Shown one piece after another: positions 1 to 10,089 of a stretch of DNA of 64,000 bases. Each line of letters starts with the position of its first letter. The stretch's first letter is position 1. Under the pieces are notes generated by a model. That model saw only the letters and a program-made list of their open reading frames with translations, was not told where the DNA came from and did no database searches. The stretch covers positions 1 through 64,000 of the forward strand of contig NZ_LFYT02000011.1 in NCBI RefSeq assembly GCF_001270065.2, given 5' to 3'. Origin of the DNA: Limnohabitans planktonicus II-D5 (lineage in GTDB: Bacteria; Pseudomonadota; Gammaproteobacteria; Burkholderiales; Burkholderiaceae_C). The translations under genes were made by a program, and so were the position numbers.

Positions 1-1488
1 GAGGCCAACAGCGTGGTGGAAGTGCAAGACTTGGTGACCGCAGGCAACACTGCTCTGGCAAAGATCGAGAACTACAACGGCACCACAGCCCTGAACGTGG
101 AAGACTACGCAGCAGCTGGCATCACCGGCGTGACCACCGACAACTTGGCCGCCGTCAACGCCCAAGTGCTGGCCGCAAAAGCAGGCGAGGCCAACAGCGT
201 GGTGGAAGTGCAAGACTTGGTGACCGCAGGCAACACTGCTCTGGCAAAGATCGAGAACTACAACGGCACCACAGCCCTGAACGTGGAAGACTACGCAGCA
301 GCTGGCATCACCGGCGTGACCACCAACAACCTGGCCGCCGTCAACGCCCAAGTGCTGGCCGCCAAAGCAGGCGAGGCCAACAGCGTGGGTGAAGTGCAAG
401 GCTTGGTGACTGCTGGCAACAATGCATTGGCAAAGATCGAGAGCTACGACGGCACCACCGCCTTGGGCTTGGAAGACTACGCAGAAGCTGGCATCACCGG
501 CGTGACCGCAGAAAACCTGGCCGCCGTCAACGCCCAAGTGCTTGCCGCAAAAGCAGGCGAGGCCAACAGCGTGGTGGAAGTGCAAGGCTTGGTGACTGAT
601 GGAAATAACGCGCTGGCAAAGATCGAGAACTACGACGGCACCACAGCCCTGAACGTGGAAGACTACGCAGAAGCTGGCATCAACGGCGTGACCGCAGAAA
701 ACCTGGCCGCCGTCAACGCCCAAGTGCTGGCCGCAAAAGCAGGCGAGGCCAACAGCGTGGCGGAAGTGCAAGGCTTGGTGACTGCTGGCAACAATGCATT
801 GGCAAAGATCGAGAGCTACGACGGCACCACCGCCTTGGGCTTGGAAGACTACGCAGAAGCTGGCATCACCGGCGTGACCATTGACAACCTGGCTGCCGTC
901 AACGCCCAAGTGCTGGCCGCAAAAGCAGGCGAGGCCAACAGCGTGGCTGAAATTAAAACCTTGGTGGCTGCTGGCAACGCTGCTCTGGCAAAGATCGAGA
1001 ACTACGACGGCACCACAGCCTTGGGCTTGGAAGACTACGCAGCAGCTGGCATCACCGGCGTGACCGCAGAAAACCTGGCCGCCGTCAACGCCCAAGTGCT
1101 GGCCGCAAAAACAGGCGAGGCCAACAGCGTGGCTGAAGTGCAAGGCTTGGTGACTGCTGGCAACAATGCATTGGCAAAGATCGAGAACTACGACGGCACC
1201 AACGCCCTGAGCGTGAACGACTACGCCGCCGCAGGCATCACCGGTGTGACCGCAGAAAACCTGGCCGCCGTCAATGCCCAAGTGCTGGCCGCAAAAGCAG
1301 GCGAGGCCAACAGCGTGGTGGAAGTGCAAGACTTGGTGACCGCAGGCAACACTGCTCTGGCAAAGATCGAGAACTACAACGGCACCACAGCCCTGAACGT
1401 GGAAGACTACGCAGCAGCTGGCATCACCGGCGTGACCACCGACAACTTGGCCGCCGTCAACGCCAAAGTGCTGGCCGCTAACGAAAAC
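1..1488 (+). repeat. Eight tandem 186-bp coding repeats in the adhesin
   Basis: Units begin at 1, 187, 373, 559, 745, 931, 1117 and 1303, each 186 bp (62 codons). Units 1 and 8 are identical for about 160 bp although they lie 1.3 kb apart, and units 3 and 5 share the same variant pattern. This suggests recombination or gene conversion rather than simple ladder duplication. Repeat number before base 1 is unknown. Confidence 0.95.
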
Positions 1489-3942
1489 GGGGCCAACTCC
1501 GTGCCTGAAGTGCAAGCCTTGGCGAGCACAGCAGCAACTGCACATGAAACAGCACGCCTTGCAATCAGTGCAGCAGCTCAAGCTAACGACGCAAATGGAA
1601 CAGAGAGAGCCAGCCTGACCCAGTACACCGCTCTCGGTGTGACAGGTGTGAGCGACTCCAACTTGGATGCAATCAACAGCGCCCTAAACAGCACAAACGT
1701 GAATGAATCCGACGCAGACAGCACGGGTGAAGTGCAAGCGATGGTCAGCAGCTACAACGTCATCTTGTCTGCGGCAGATGGCAAAGCAGGCAATGTGGGA
1801 TCAGCTTCTCCAACGTTTGCAGACTACAAAGCCATTGGCGTCAACAACGTCAGCAGCACCGCTGGTGCGAGTTTGCTGAGCGATTGGGTTGACACCAAAA
1901 ACAATACGGACGTCGACACGATCTCTAAATTGCAAGCCAAAGCAAATGACGTCAAAGTCATCATGGATGTGGCGGCACTCACATCATCTACAGCGCTAGA
2001 GTACTCGACCTATCCCGCTTTGCAAACGGCGTTGGGCAACTTAGGCATCACGGGTGTGAACAACAACAATGTGGGCGCTGTGTGGGTGGCCATACGTGAC
2101 AGCGCCAACAGCGGCTCAGACGTGGATGCCCGCAGCAAGTTGCAAGCCATGGTTAATGCTGCAAACGATCAACCAGTCGTGGTTGCAGGCCCTACAGCCA
2201 GTGTGAAGTTGACAACGAATGAAGACAATCCAATTACTTTTGTCATTCAAGATAAATTGACGGGTCTGGTGACCGATCCAGATGTCGGTGCTGCTATCAA
2301 AGGCATCAGCATTCACACGCTGACGACGCCAATAACATCGGGAGCTTGGAGCTACAGCACGGATGGCGGTGTGACTTGGAGCAGCTTTCCTGCAAGCATC
2401 AACTCGGCTGCAAATTTCAACAGTGCTTTGTTCCTGAATGCGAGTGATCAATTGCGGTTTACCCCAACAGCCAATTACAACGGTAATGGTGGTGGTATCG
2501 ACTTCCGTGTCGTTGACAATACTTTTTCAAACACCGTCAGTGGCTCGCTGGTTGACATTGCTGTTAACGGTCGTTCGGGCCAATCCATGTCGTCGGGTGC
2601 GCTTAATTTTTGGGCATCAATCACAGCTGTGAACGATGCCCCCGAATTGGCCACTGGTTCAGGCATCACCTACGCATTGCCATCAACACCCAAGTCTGGA
2701 TCGGCTCCTACAGGCCAAGCGGGCACACTGGTCAGCGACTTGATAGGGAATCACATCACAGATGCCGACAGCGCATCAGCTGCAGAGGGTATCGCCATCA
2801 CACACGTAGATACCACCCGTGGCTCGCTGTGGTACAGCCTTGATGGGGGCGTGAACTGGATACACATCGAAGGCAGTACAACACTCAACGCGGCCAACGC
2901 TTTGTTGTTGGCCTCAGACTCCAACAACCGCATCTATTTTGAACCCACCCCAGGCGCTACAGATGAGACTGCCATTTCCGCGGCTTTGAAGTTTCGCGCC
3001 TGGGACCAAACGACTGGTGCCGAGGGCAATTACGTCGACACCACCGCAACAGGAAACACGGCGTTTTCAAGCGCCGAAGTGTCGGTCAGTCAAGCCGTTT
3101 CCCCCGTGGTGATCGATTTGAACCGCGATGGCGTGCTGAGCTACAGCCAAGTGGCGATGGACGTGGATGGTGATGGACACTTGGACCAAACTGCTTGGGC
3201 TGGTGCCCAAGACGGCGTGTTGGTATGGGACAAGTTGGGCGATGGCAAGGTGCACGATCACAGCCAATACGCGTTCAGCCAATACGGCGCTGCAGGCAGC
3301 ACCGATTTGCAAGGCTTGGCCACTGGTTTTGACAGCAACCAAGATGGCGAGCTCGATGCCAAAGACACCAGGTTTGCCGAGTTCAAAGTCTGGCAAGACG
3401 CCAATCAAAACGGCATCTCTGACGCCGGTGAAATGCACAACTTGGCAGATGTGGGCATTGCTTGCATCTACCTCACCAGCGATGGTGTGCGCAGCAACCC
3501 TGCGACTGGCGTGATCGAATCTGGCCACACCACGGCCAGGGCCACCGATGGCTCTAGCGTGTTGGTATCTGATGCCGCTTTTGCTTACAGCGCCTTGGCC
3601 TACAGCGTGAATGGCAACAAATTGAGCTTGTTGGGGGGCGACATGAACCTCGACTTTTCGAGCCTGGCAGCCACGCACAAAAACCTGGCTGTAGTTGATT
3701 TGTCTGGCTCTGGTGCCAATACCTTGAAACTTTCACTGAACGACGTACTGGCCACAGCCACCAGCAACGGCATGCACAAGCTGACCTTGACGGGCGATGC
3801 AAACGACACAGTGGTCATGGACATGGCCGACTGGACGAAAAAGGACGCGACGGTGACCGAAGGCAATCACACCTATGCGGTGTACAACAACAGTGGGGCG
3901 AGCTTGTTCGTTGATGAAGCAATGAAGTTAAACATCCTTTAA
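1..3942 (+). CDS. Giant repetitive surface adhesin, type I secreted (5' end outside window)
   Basis: The reading frame is open from base 1, so the N-terminus lies upstream of the window; the visible part is about 1,313 residues. It starts with eight nearly identical 62-residue repeats (ending in NAQVLAAKAGEANSV), followed by about three degenerate copies to residue ~720. Two bacterial Ig/cadherin-like domains follow (roughly 720-1020, with repeated YSTDGGVTW-type strands). Next is a block of calcium-loop motifs such as DLNRDG, DVDGDG, DSNQDGELD and DANQNGISD (about 1030-1140). The acidic C-terminus, ending in KLNIL, lacks a sortase or membrane anchor, as expected for a C-terminal type I secretion signal. 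Such proteins mediate attachment and biofilm formation in Ca2+-containing water. The secretion genes are not in the window. The repeat DNA is highly homogenised between copies. Confidence 0.85.
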   Translation, partial: EANSVVEVQDLVTAGNTALAKIENYNGTTALNVEDYAAAGITGVTTDNLAAVNAQVLAAKAGEANSVVEVQDLVTAGNTALAKIENYNGTTALNVEDYAAAGITGVTTNNLAAVNAQVLAAKAGEANSVGEVQGLVTAGNNALAKIESYDGTTALGLEDYAEAGITGVTAENLAAVNAQVLAAKAGEANSVVEVQGLVTDGNNALAKIENYDGTTALNVEDYAEAGINGVTAENLAAVNAQVLAAKAGEANSVAEVQGLVTAGNNALAKIESYDGTTALGLEDYAEAGITGVTIDNLAAVNAQVLAAKAGEANSVAEIKTLVAAGNAALAKIENYDGTTALGLEDYAAAGITGVTAENLAAVNAQVLAAKTGEANSVAEVQGLVTAGNNALAKIENYDGTNALSVNDYAAAGITGVTAENLAAVNAQVLAAKAGEANSVVEVQDLVTAGNTALAKIENYNGTTALNVEDYAAAGITGVTTDNLAAVNAKVLAANENGANSVPEVQALASTAATAHETARLAISAAAQANDANGTERASLTQYTALGVTGVSDSNLDAINSALNSTNVNESDADSTGEVQAMVSSYNVILSAADGKAGNVGSASPTFADYKAIGVNNVSSTAGASLLSDWVDTKNNTDVDTISKLQAKANDVKVIMDVAALTSSTALEYSTYPALQTALGNLGITGVNNNNVGAVWVAIRDSANSGSDVDARSKLQAMVNAANDQPVVVAGPTASVKLTTNEDNPITFVIQDKLTGLVTDPDVGAAIKGISIHTLTTPITSGAWSYSTDGGVTWSSFPASINSAANFNSALFLNASDQLRFTPTANYNGNGGGIDFRVVDNTFSNTVSGSLVDIAVNGRSGQSMSSGALNFWASITAVNDAPELATGSGITYALPSTPKSGSAPTGQAGTLVSDLIGNHITDADSASAAEGIAITHVDTTRGSLWYSLDGGVNWIHIEGSTTLNAANALLLASDSNNRIYFEPTPGATDETAISAALKFRAWDQTTGAEGNYVDTTATGNTAFSSAEVSVSQAVSPVVIDLNRDGVLSYSQVAMDVDGDGHLDQTAWAGAQDGVLVWDKLGDGKVHDHSQYAFSQYGAAGSTDLQGLATGFDSNQDGELDAKDTRFAEFKVWQDANQNGISDAGEMHNLADVGIACIYLTSDGVRSNPATGVIESGHTTARATDGSSVLVSDAAFAYSALAYSVNGNKLSLLGGDMNLDFSSLAATHKNLAVVDLSGSGANTLKLSLNDVLATATSNGMHKLTLTGDANDTVVMDMADWTKKDATVTEGNHTYAVYNNSGASLFVDEAMKLNIL

Positions 3943-4020
3943 CCCATATGACTGGTGTCATGCCGACTATGTCCAGGTGGCTGGCGAAGTCGGGGTGCAA
4001 GGTCAAACGTCTGACATGGC

Positions 4021-4165
4021 GAGGAGCTTGCGCGCTCCTCCACCGTCACTGCGAGTGAGCTTGTGCGTTCCTCCACCGTCACTGCGAGGAGCTTGTGCGT
4101 TCCTCCACCGTCACTGCGAGGAGCTTGCGCGTTCCTCCACCGTCACTGCGAGGAGCTTGCGACGT
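4021..4165. repeat. Short tandem repeat, 32-33 bp period, about 4.5 copies
   Basis: The block contains cctccaccgtcactgcgagg repeated with the core cgtcactgcgag at 4044, 4077, 4109 and 4141. It ends in gcttgcgacgtggcagtcca. No gene is seen between the adhesin stop and the esterase stop (3943-4303), so this is intergenic satellite-like DNA. The motif resembles intergenic palindrome families seen in many proteobacteria, but the exact family cannot be named here. Confidence 0.85.
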
Positions 4166-4214
4166 GGCAGTCCAGCTTCGGTGCTCATATGAGCAGGGTT
4201 GCCACTTTAAATGC

Positions 4215-4252
4215 AAGTTGCTGGATTGCCGCGCTTCGCTCTCAATGAATGA
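4215..4252. repeat. Dispersed-repeat remnant (ctggattgccgcgcttcgct)
   Basis: The sequence ctggattgccgcgcttcgct followed by ctcaatgaatga matches a widespread bacterial intergenic repeat type in which a GCCGCGCTTCGC-like core is followed by gcaatgac. Together with the tandem block just upstream it makes up the whole 3943-4303 intergenic stretch. Only a single copy is visible here. Confidence 0.45.
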
Positions 4253-4303
4253 GCCGTGGTAAGCCTACGTCTGCGTCTGCGCAAGCAAAAGGGTTTGGGG
4301 AAC

Positions 4304-4891
4304 TCAGGCCAATTGCAGAAATTCCAGGATTTCTGGCAAGTGGTCGTCGAAATCGCTCAGGGCATGGTCGCTGCCCTCGATCAGGCGCACACGGCCGCTT
4401 TGGTGAGCGGTCAGCATTTCGCGCCAGTCCAGCACTTCATCTCCTTTGGCGATCAGCGTCAGGGTGTTGGCCGGGTTGACCTGTGACTGCGCTTGCAAAT
4501 CCAGCAGCTCTTGCACGAAGGCCACCTCAAAAAATACGCTTTGTGACGTGTCGTGCCAGGCCGGGTGTTCGCCGATGTAGGCCGCCAGATCACGCGCCGG
4601 GTTCACCGCCGGGTTGATCAGCACCGCCGGACAGCCCAGGTGCCGGGCCAGCCAGGCTGCGTAAAAACCGCCCAGGGATGAACCCATCAAAGCCGTATGG
4701 GCCAAGGGCCAGTCCGCCAGCCCCGCCAGCAAGAGGTCCATGGCTTGCCGTGGCGAAGCAGGCAGTTGCGGACACCACCAGATCACCTCGGGGTACTGCG
4801 CGGCAACAAGAGCGGCCATTTTGCGGGCTTTGACCGACTGCGGCGAAGAGCGAAAACCGTGCAGGTAGAGCAAATGGGTTGTTTTTTGCAT
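4304..4891 (-). CDS. YqiA/YcfP-family alpha/beta-hydrolase (esterase)
   Basis: This 195-residue protein has the compact alpha/beta-hydrolase layout of YqiA-type esterases. The oxyanion strand LLYLHGF is at residues 7-13, the nucleophile elbow GSSLG at 70-74 (Ser72), a likely acid Asp151 lies in AKGDE and the catalytic His176 in GSDHALSD. The start at 4891 gives MQKTTHLLYLHGF, matching the family length (~190 aa). An upstream in-frame start would add 40 residues with no homology-like character. It lies 116 bp downstream of kup on the same strand. The natural ester substrate cannot be inferred. Confidence 0.85.
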   Translation of the reverse strand: MQKTTHLLYLHGFRSSPQSVKARKMAALVAAQYPEVIWWCPQLPASPRQAMDLLLAGLADWPLAHTALMGSSLGGFYAAWLARHLGCPAVLINPAVNPARDLAAYIGEHPAWHDTSQSVFFEVAFVQELLDLQAQSQVNPANTLTLIAKGDEVLDWREMLTAHQSGRVRLIEGSDHALSDFDDHLPEILEFLQLA

Positions 4892-5007
4892 GGCGTCAAG
4901 GGCTCCCACGGGGCCATGGTGATTGGGGAGCCACCCCGGTTCAACAAAGATGTCGGGCTCTGAGAATGCCGAGCTACAAACTCGGCCCTCTTGGCGGGTA
5001 AAGCTTG

Positions 5008-6876
5008 TCAAATCTCGATTTTGGAGCCCAACTCCACCACCGCATTGGTGGGCAAGTTCAGAAACTCAGCCGCTGCGCTGGCGTTGTGGTGCATTTGGGC
5101 GAAGAGTTTTTCACGCCAAGTAGCCATGCCACCGCCAATGGTGGAGATGACGATGTCACGCGACAGGAAGTAGCTGGTCATCATCGGGTCGATTTTGTAA
5201 CCTTCGTCCTGGATGGTGGCCAGGGCAGTCGGCAAATCGGGGTTGTCCTTGAAGCCGTAGTTGACGATGACTTGCCAACAGTCGTGTCCCAGCGGGGTCA
5301 CTTCCAGTCGCTCATTGGCATCCATGCGGGGCACTTCGTGGCTGCGCACCGTCACGAACAGGTTGCGCTGGTGCAAGACCTTGTTGTGCTTGAGGTTGTG
5401 CAACAAGGCGTTGGGCACGTTCCCTGCTTGGGAGGTGAGGAAAACGGCCGTCCCCTCGACCCGGGTGGGTGGAGCAATGAAAACAGCTTCCAAAAAGTCA
5501 GTCAGACGCAGCGAATCAGAGCGCAGCGATTCGTTGAGCAGGCGTCGCCCATCGTGCCAGGTCAGCATGAGCGTGAACACGGCACCACCAATGGCCAAGG
5601 GGAACCAGCCACCGTCAAACAGCTTGAGCAGGTTGGACGCCCAGAAGGCCAGATCGACCACGAAGAAGAAACCAGTCGCACCAATGCACAGGGCCAAGGG
5701 CAGTTTCCAGGCGTAGCGGATCACAAAGAATGTGAGCACGGTGGTGATCAGCATGTCGGTGCACACGGCAATGCCGTAGGCTGCAGCCAGGTTGCTGGAC
5801 GACTTGAACATGACCACCGCCAGGACAATGGCTGCAAACAGACCCCAGTTCACAAAGGGCATGTAGATCTGGCCCGTGTCCGTTTCGCTGGTGTGCAGCA
5901 CCTGCAGGCGCGGCAGGTAGCCCAGTTGAATGACCTGCTTGGTGACGCTGAAGGCGCCAGAGATCAGGGCCTGTGAGGCAATGACCGTGGCCATGGTGGC
6001 CAGACCGACCAAAGGCAGCAGCGCCCAGTCCGGGGCCATCAGGTAAAAGGGGTTTTTGACGGCTTCGGGGTTGGACAACAACAAGGCACCTTGGCCGAAA
6101 TAGTTCAGGGTCAGGCACGGCATGACCACGCTGAACCAGGCCAGGCGAATCGGTTTTTTGCCAAAGTGGCCCATGTCGGCATACAGCGCTTCACCGCCAG
6201 TCACACACAAAACCACCGCGCCCAAAATGATGAAGGTGGTGCCCGGCTCGTTCCACATGAAGCCCAGCGCGTAGTGCGGGCTGATGGCCAGCAAAATTTC
6301 AGGGCGTTGCACGATGTGTGACACGCCCAGCACGGCAATGGTGCCAAACCAAACCAGGGTGATGGGACCAAAAAACTTGCCAATGCCTGCGGTGCCACGC
6401 TTTTGCACCCAAAACAGCACAAACAGAATGACCAGCGTGAGCGGAATCACCGATTTCTTGAATGTTGGAGAGATGACTTCCAGACCTTCGACTGCCGACA
6501 GCACCGAAATGGCCGGGGTGATGACCCCGTCGCCATAAAACAGGCAGGTGCCAAAAATGCCCACCACCAGCAGCACCTTGCGCAGTTGAGGCTTGTCTTT
6601 GACCGATTGCGAAGCGAGCGCCAACATGGCCACCAAGCCCCCCTCGCCATGGTTGTCGGCGCGCAGCACCAAGACCACGTATTTGACCGACACGATGGTC
6701 GTCAAGGTCCAAAAGAAGATGGAGAGGATGCCGTAAACATTGGCCGGGGTGAAAGGCACATGGCCGGAGCCAAAGACCTCTTTCATGGCGTACAGCACGC
6801 TGGTGCCGATGTCGCCGTAAACCACGCCAATGGCGCCCAAGGTCAGTGCAGCGAGAGAGGATTTTGTAGAAGACAC
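5008..6876 (-). CDS. kup: Low-affinity potassium/proton symporter Kup
   Basis: The 622-residue protein is a full-length KUP/HAK/KT transporter importing K+ with H+ across the inner membrane. The N-terminus contains the family signature [15 protein letters not shown] (residues 16-30), then about 12 hydrophobic segments up to residue ~450 and a cytosolic C-terminal domain ending ELGSKIEI. The start is GTG at 6876; an in-frame stop lies just upstream, inside the hairpin, and no alternative ATG precedes the signature. No Shine-Dalgarno is visible because a terminator-like hairpin and a T7 run end immediately before the GTG. Initiation therefore looks unusual. Confidence 0.95.
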   Translation of the reverse strand: MSSTKSSLAALTLGAIGVVYGDIGTSVLYAMKEVFGSGHVPFTPANVYGILSIFFWTLTTIVSVKYVVLVLRADNHGEGGLVAMLALASQSVKDKPQLRKVLLVVGIFGTCLFYGDGVITPAISVLSAVEGLEVISPTFKKSVIPLTLVILFVLFWVQKRGTAGIGKFFGPITLVWFGTIAVLGVSHIVQRPEILLAISPHYALGFMWNEPGTTFIILGAVVLCVTGGEALYADMGHFGKKPIRLAWFSVVMPCLTLNYFGQGALLLSNPEAVKNPFYLMAPDWALLPLVGLATMATVIASQALISGAFSVTKQVIQLGYLPRLQVLHTSETDTGQIYMPFVNWGLFAAIVLAVVMFKSSSNLAAAYGIAVCTDMLITTVLTFFVIRYAWKLPLALCIGATGFFFVVDLAFWASNLLKLFDGGWFPLAIGGAVFTLMLTWHDGRRLLNESLRSDSLRLTDFLEAVFIAPPTRVEGTAVFLTSQAGNVPNALLHNLKHNKVLHQRNLFVTVRSHEVPRMDANERLEVTPLGHDCWQVIVNYGFKDNPDLPTALATIQDEGYKIDPMMTSYFLSRDIVISTIGGGMATWREKLFAQMHHNASAAAEFLNLPTNAVVELGSKIEI

Positions 6877-6904
6877 AAAAAAACAGCCTGACCGGGGTCA
6901 GGCT
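6877..6904 (-). terminator. Rho-independent terminator after gshA, abutting the kup start codon
   Basis: Read on the minus strand, a perfect 9-bp stem (AGCCTGACC / GGTCAGGCT) with a two-base loop is followed by G and seven T residues. It is a good intrinsic terminator for gshA. Its T-run ends directly at the GTG start of kup, and the hairpin base is 8 nt from that codon, so it occupies the kup ribosome-binding region. Confidence 0.85.
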
Positions 6905-6991
6905 TTTGATGACTGAGATGGGCGCTATTTTGCGCCTGATCAAGGACTGCTGTCACCGTTGATAAGTGCAATTTGTTGCAGCGCAACAACT

Positions 6992-8287
6992 TTAGTCGTA
7001 CACCTCGGCCTCGGGGTCGGTGGCTTCCAGCTCGTAACTGGCCGCCAACATGGCCAGGCGGCCAATGACGCCATACATGTAAAAGCGGTTGGGCACGCTG
7101 GCCCCGGGTTTGACGCCCGGCTGGGGCAGATGCGGACTTTCGGCAAAGGCCAAAGGCACAAAGCTTGCGCCCGGCGCGTTCAGGTTTTCGTCCACGCCGC
7201 GCTCGGCGTGCACACGGTAGAAGCCGCCCACCACATAGCGGTCCATCATGTAAACCACCGGCTCGGCCACGGCGTCGTTGATGCGCTCATTGGTCAGCAC
7301 ACCTTCCTGGATGATCACGTCGTTGACGGTCTGGCCATCCTTGATGACGTTCATCTTGTTGCGGGTTTTGCGATTGAGGGCATCCAAATCGGATACATCG
7401 CGCACGGTCATGATGCCCATGCCATAGGTGCCGTTGTCAGCCTTGACGACGACAAACGGCTTTTCATTGATGCCGTATTCCTTGTATTTGCGCTTGATCT
7501 TGGTCAGCAGCGCGTCCACATTGCTGCGCAGGCACTCCATGCCCGTGCCCTCGGCAAAGTTCACATCACCGCACTGACTGAACATGGGGTTGATCAGCCA
7601 GGGGTCGATGCCCAGCAGTTTGCCAAAGCGCTTGGCCACCTCTTCGTAGCTCTGAAAATGCTTGGTCTTGCGGCGCACGCTCCAGCCCGCATGCAGCGGC
7701 GGCAGCAAAAATTGCTCGTGCAACTCTTCCAGAATGCCGGGAGCACCGGCCGACAGGTCGTTGTTGAGCAAGATGGTGCAGGGGTCAAAGTCCTTGAGGC
7801 CCAGGCGGTGCTTGCTGCGCACCACCGGCTCCAGGGTGATGCTTTCACCATTGGGCAGCTCAATGGTGGTGGTTTCCTTGATCTCGGGGTTGATCGAGCC
7901 CACCCGCACGTTCAGGCCCGCCATGTGGAAAATGCGCTGCAGTTGCAACACATTGGTCAGGTAAAAGGTGTTGCGCGTGTGGTTTTCGGGAATGATCAGC
8001 AGGTTTTTGGCCTCGGGGCAGATCTTTTCGATGGCTGCTTGCGCGGCCTGCACGGCCAAGGGCAACATCTCGGGGGTCAAGTTGTTCCAGCCACCGGGGT
8101 AAAGATTGGTGTCCACCGGCGCGAGCTTGAAGCCGGCATTGCGGATGTCCACAGAGGTGTAGAACGGGGGCGTGTGCTCCATCCACTCCAGACGGAACCA
8201 GCGCTCGATGGCGGGCATGGAGTCGAGAATGCGCTGCTCCAGCTCATTGATGGGGCCGGTCAGGGCGGTGACGAGATGAGGAACCAT
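6992..8287 (-). CDS. gshA: Glutamate-cysteine ligase (Acidithiobacillus/betaproteobacterial type)
   Basis: This 431-residue protein resembles the GshA family typified by Acidithiobacillus and Burkholderiales (TIGR02049 type), not the E. coli GshA fold group. It joins glutamate and cysteine with ATP in the first step of glutathione synthesis. Recognisable stretches are FRLEWMEHTPPFYTSVDIRN near the N-terminus, LLIIPENHTRNTFYL, and VVVKADNGTYGMGIMTV, the probable nucleotide-binding segment. The start at 8287 (MVPHLVTALTG) has an AAGGCAAG ribosome site upstream. A longer frame to 8374 exists but its first 29 residues look non-coding. gshB is not in the window. Confidence 0.88.
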   Translation of the reverse strand: MVPHLVTALTGPINELEQRILDSMPAIERWFRLEWMEHTPPFYTSVDIRNAGFKLAPVDTNLYPGGWNNLTPEMLPLAVQAAQAAIEKICPEAKNLLIIPENHTRNTFYLTNVLQLQRIFHMAGLNVRVGSINPEIKETTTIELPNGESITLEPVVRSKHRLGLKDFDPCTILLNNDLSAGAPGILEELHEQFLLPPLHAGWSVRRKTKHFQSYEEVAKRFGKLLGIDPWLINPMFSQCGDVNFAEGTGMECLRSNVDALLTKIKRKYKEYGINEKPFVVVKADNGTYGMGIMTVRDVSDLDALNRKTRNKMNVIKDGQTVNDVIIQEGVLTNERINDAVAEPVVYMMDRYVVGGFYRVHAERGVDENLNAPGASFVPLAFAESPHLPQPGVKPGASVPNRFYMYGVIGRLAMLAASYELEATDPEAEVYD

Positions 8288-8384
8288 GGACTTGCCTTCA
8301 GTGAACCAGAAAATCAAAGGAATGATATGGGGACGTTTGGCGGCATTGCAAGCGCCCAGCGGACAGCCGCCCACCGGGATGTGA

Positions 8385-9665
8385 TCAGACGCGCACTTCG
8401 CCCTCGCCCAGCACCACGTACTTGAGCGAGGTCAGGCCCTCTATGCCCACGGGGCCCCGGGCGTGGAACTTGTCGGTGCTGATGCCGATTTCGGCACCCA
8501 GCCCGTATTCAAAGCCATCGGCAAAGCGGGTGCTGGCGTTGACCATGACGCTGGACGAATCCACCTCACGCAAAAAACGCTGGGCATGCATGTGGTCGCG
8601 GGTCAGGATGGCGTCGGTGTGGTGGCTGCTGTACTGGTTGATGTGGGCAATCGCCTCATCCACACCTTCAACCACCTTGACGCTGATGATGGGCGCGAGG
8701 TATTCCTCGAACCAGTCCTGCTCGATCGCGTCTTTCAAATTGGCCCCAGTGACCTGGCTCAAGATGGCCTTGGCTTTGGGGCAACAACGCATTTCCACGC
8801 CTTTGGCCGCATAAATCGCGCCGATTTTGGGCAAGAATTCGCCCGCCACGCCACGCGCCACCAGCAAACTTTCGCTGGCATTGCAAGGGCTGTATTTTTG
8901 GGTTTTGGCGTTGTCGGCCACCCGGACCGCCATGTCGATGTCGCAGGGGTCATCCACATAGGTGTGGCAATTGCCGTCCAGGTGCTTGATGACGGGCACT
9001 TTGGCTTCGGCGCTGATGCGCTCAATCAGGCCCTTGCCGCCTCGCGGGATGACCACGTCCACATATTGCGGCATGGTGATGAGCTGCCCCACGGCGGCAC
9101 GGTCGGTGGTCTGCACCAGTTGCACCGCATCCATAGGCAAACCACTCTCGGTGAGCGCCTGCTGCACCAGTTTGGCCAGGGCCTTGTTCGACTCGATGGC
9201 CTCGGAGCCACCGCGCAGGATGCAGGCATTGCCACTCTTGATGGACAGGCTGGCCGCTTCGATGGTGACGTTGGGGCGGCTCTCGAAAATCATGCCGAAC
9301 ACGCCAATGGGCACCCGCATCTGGCCCACGCGGATGCCGCTGGGCACCTGCTTCATGCCGATGATTTCGCCGATCACGTCGGGCATGGCGGCCAGCTGCT
9401 CGCAGCCTTGGGCGCAGGTTTCCAGCACTTTAGGGGTGAGCTTGAGGCGGTCCACCATGGGCTCAGACAAGCCGTTGGCCTGGGCGCGCGCCAGGTCTTT
9501 GGCGTTGTCCAGCTGCAAGGCTTCGGTGTTTTCACGCAGCAAATCAGCCAATCGACGCAAGGCCTGGTTCTTGACAGCGGCCGAGGCCTTGGCCATCTGG
9601 GCCGAAGCCTGTTTGGCTTGCAGGCCCAGGGCCTGCAAGTGTTCAACGGTGTTCAATTCAGTCAT
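8385..9665 (-). CDS. proA: Gamma-glutamyl phosphate reductase
   Basis: The 426-residue protein has the usual ProA length and belongs to the aldehyde dehydrogenase superfamily. It reduces gamma-glutamyl phosphate to glutamate semialdehyde with NADPH in proline synthesis. Visible motifs are [30 protein letters not shown], the catalytic-cysteine region [13 protein letters not shown] and the C-terminal [21 protein letters not shown]. It begins at an ATG at 9665, just downstream of the repeat locus at 9.8-10.0 kb, and precedes gshA by 97 bp. proB is not in the window. Confidence 0.96.
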   Translation of the reverse strand: MTELNTVEHLQALGLQAKQASAQMAKASAAVKNQALRRLADLLRENTEALQLDNAKDLARAQANGLSEPMVDRLKLTPKVLETCAQGCEQLAAMPDVIGEIIGMKQVPSGIRVGQMRVPIGVFGMIFESRPNVTIEAASLSIKSGNACILRGGSEAIESNKALAKLVQQALTESGLPMDAVQLVQTTDRAAVGQLITMPQYVDVVIPRGGKGLIERISAEAKVPVIKHLDGNCHTYVDDPCDIDMAVRVADNAKTQKYSPCNASESLLVARGVAGEFLPKIGAIYAAKGVEMRCCPKAKAILSQVTGANLKDAIEQDWFEEYLAPIISVKVVEGVDEAIAHINQYSSHHTDAILTRDHMHAQRFLREVDSSSVMVNASTRFADGFEYGLGAEIGISTDKFHARGPVGIEGLTSLKYVVLGEGEVRV

Positions 9666-9774
9666 CCGGCCATTTTCGCAGATGCGCAGGCCGGGTTCTT
9701 TGAAAGAAATATGACGCCGCTTTGAGGTTTATCAGTTCGGCGCCGAGGCCGCAGACAAGGGTGGATTGGGGTCT

Positions 9775-10024
9775 TGTAGGTCGGTGGTCGAAGACCCCGA
9801 CATGGGTGAGCACAGCGTTCAGGCCCCTGCCGGCGGTATGGGTGATGGGGAAATGTCGGACTCTTCGAGTGCCGACCTACGAGGGCACTTATTGCTGCGA
9901 CGAAACTGGCTGGGTTCTTGTAGGTCGGTGGTCGAAGACCCCGACATGGGTGGGCCACGGGCTCAGGCTCATGCCGACGGTATGTGTGATGAGGAAATGT
10001 CGGACTCTTCGAGTGCCGACCTGC
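9775..10024. repeat. GTAGGTCGG repeat locus 1: two core hairpins without terminal repeats
   Basis: Two cores (9775-9880 and 9920-10024) each run from GTAGGTCGGTGGTCGAAGAC to GAGTGCCGACCTAC (or its GACCTGC variant), giving an imperfect 27-bp inverted repeat around a loop of about 50 bp. The loops are of the 'gtgggtgatgg' kind also seen at 32.4-33.2 kb. The locus lies between proA and holA (9666-10089), and the rest of that gap holds no recognisable gene. Confidence 0.9.
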
Positions 10025-10089
10025 GGGGCATTTTTCGAAGGTGAAACGGTCGGACCGACGTGCAACGCTTTTTTTGCGCTGGGACTGCC

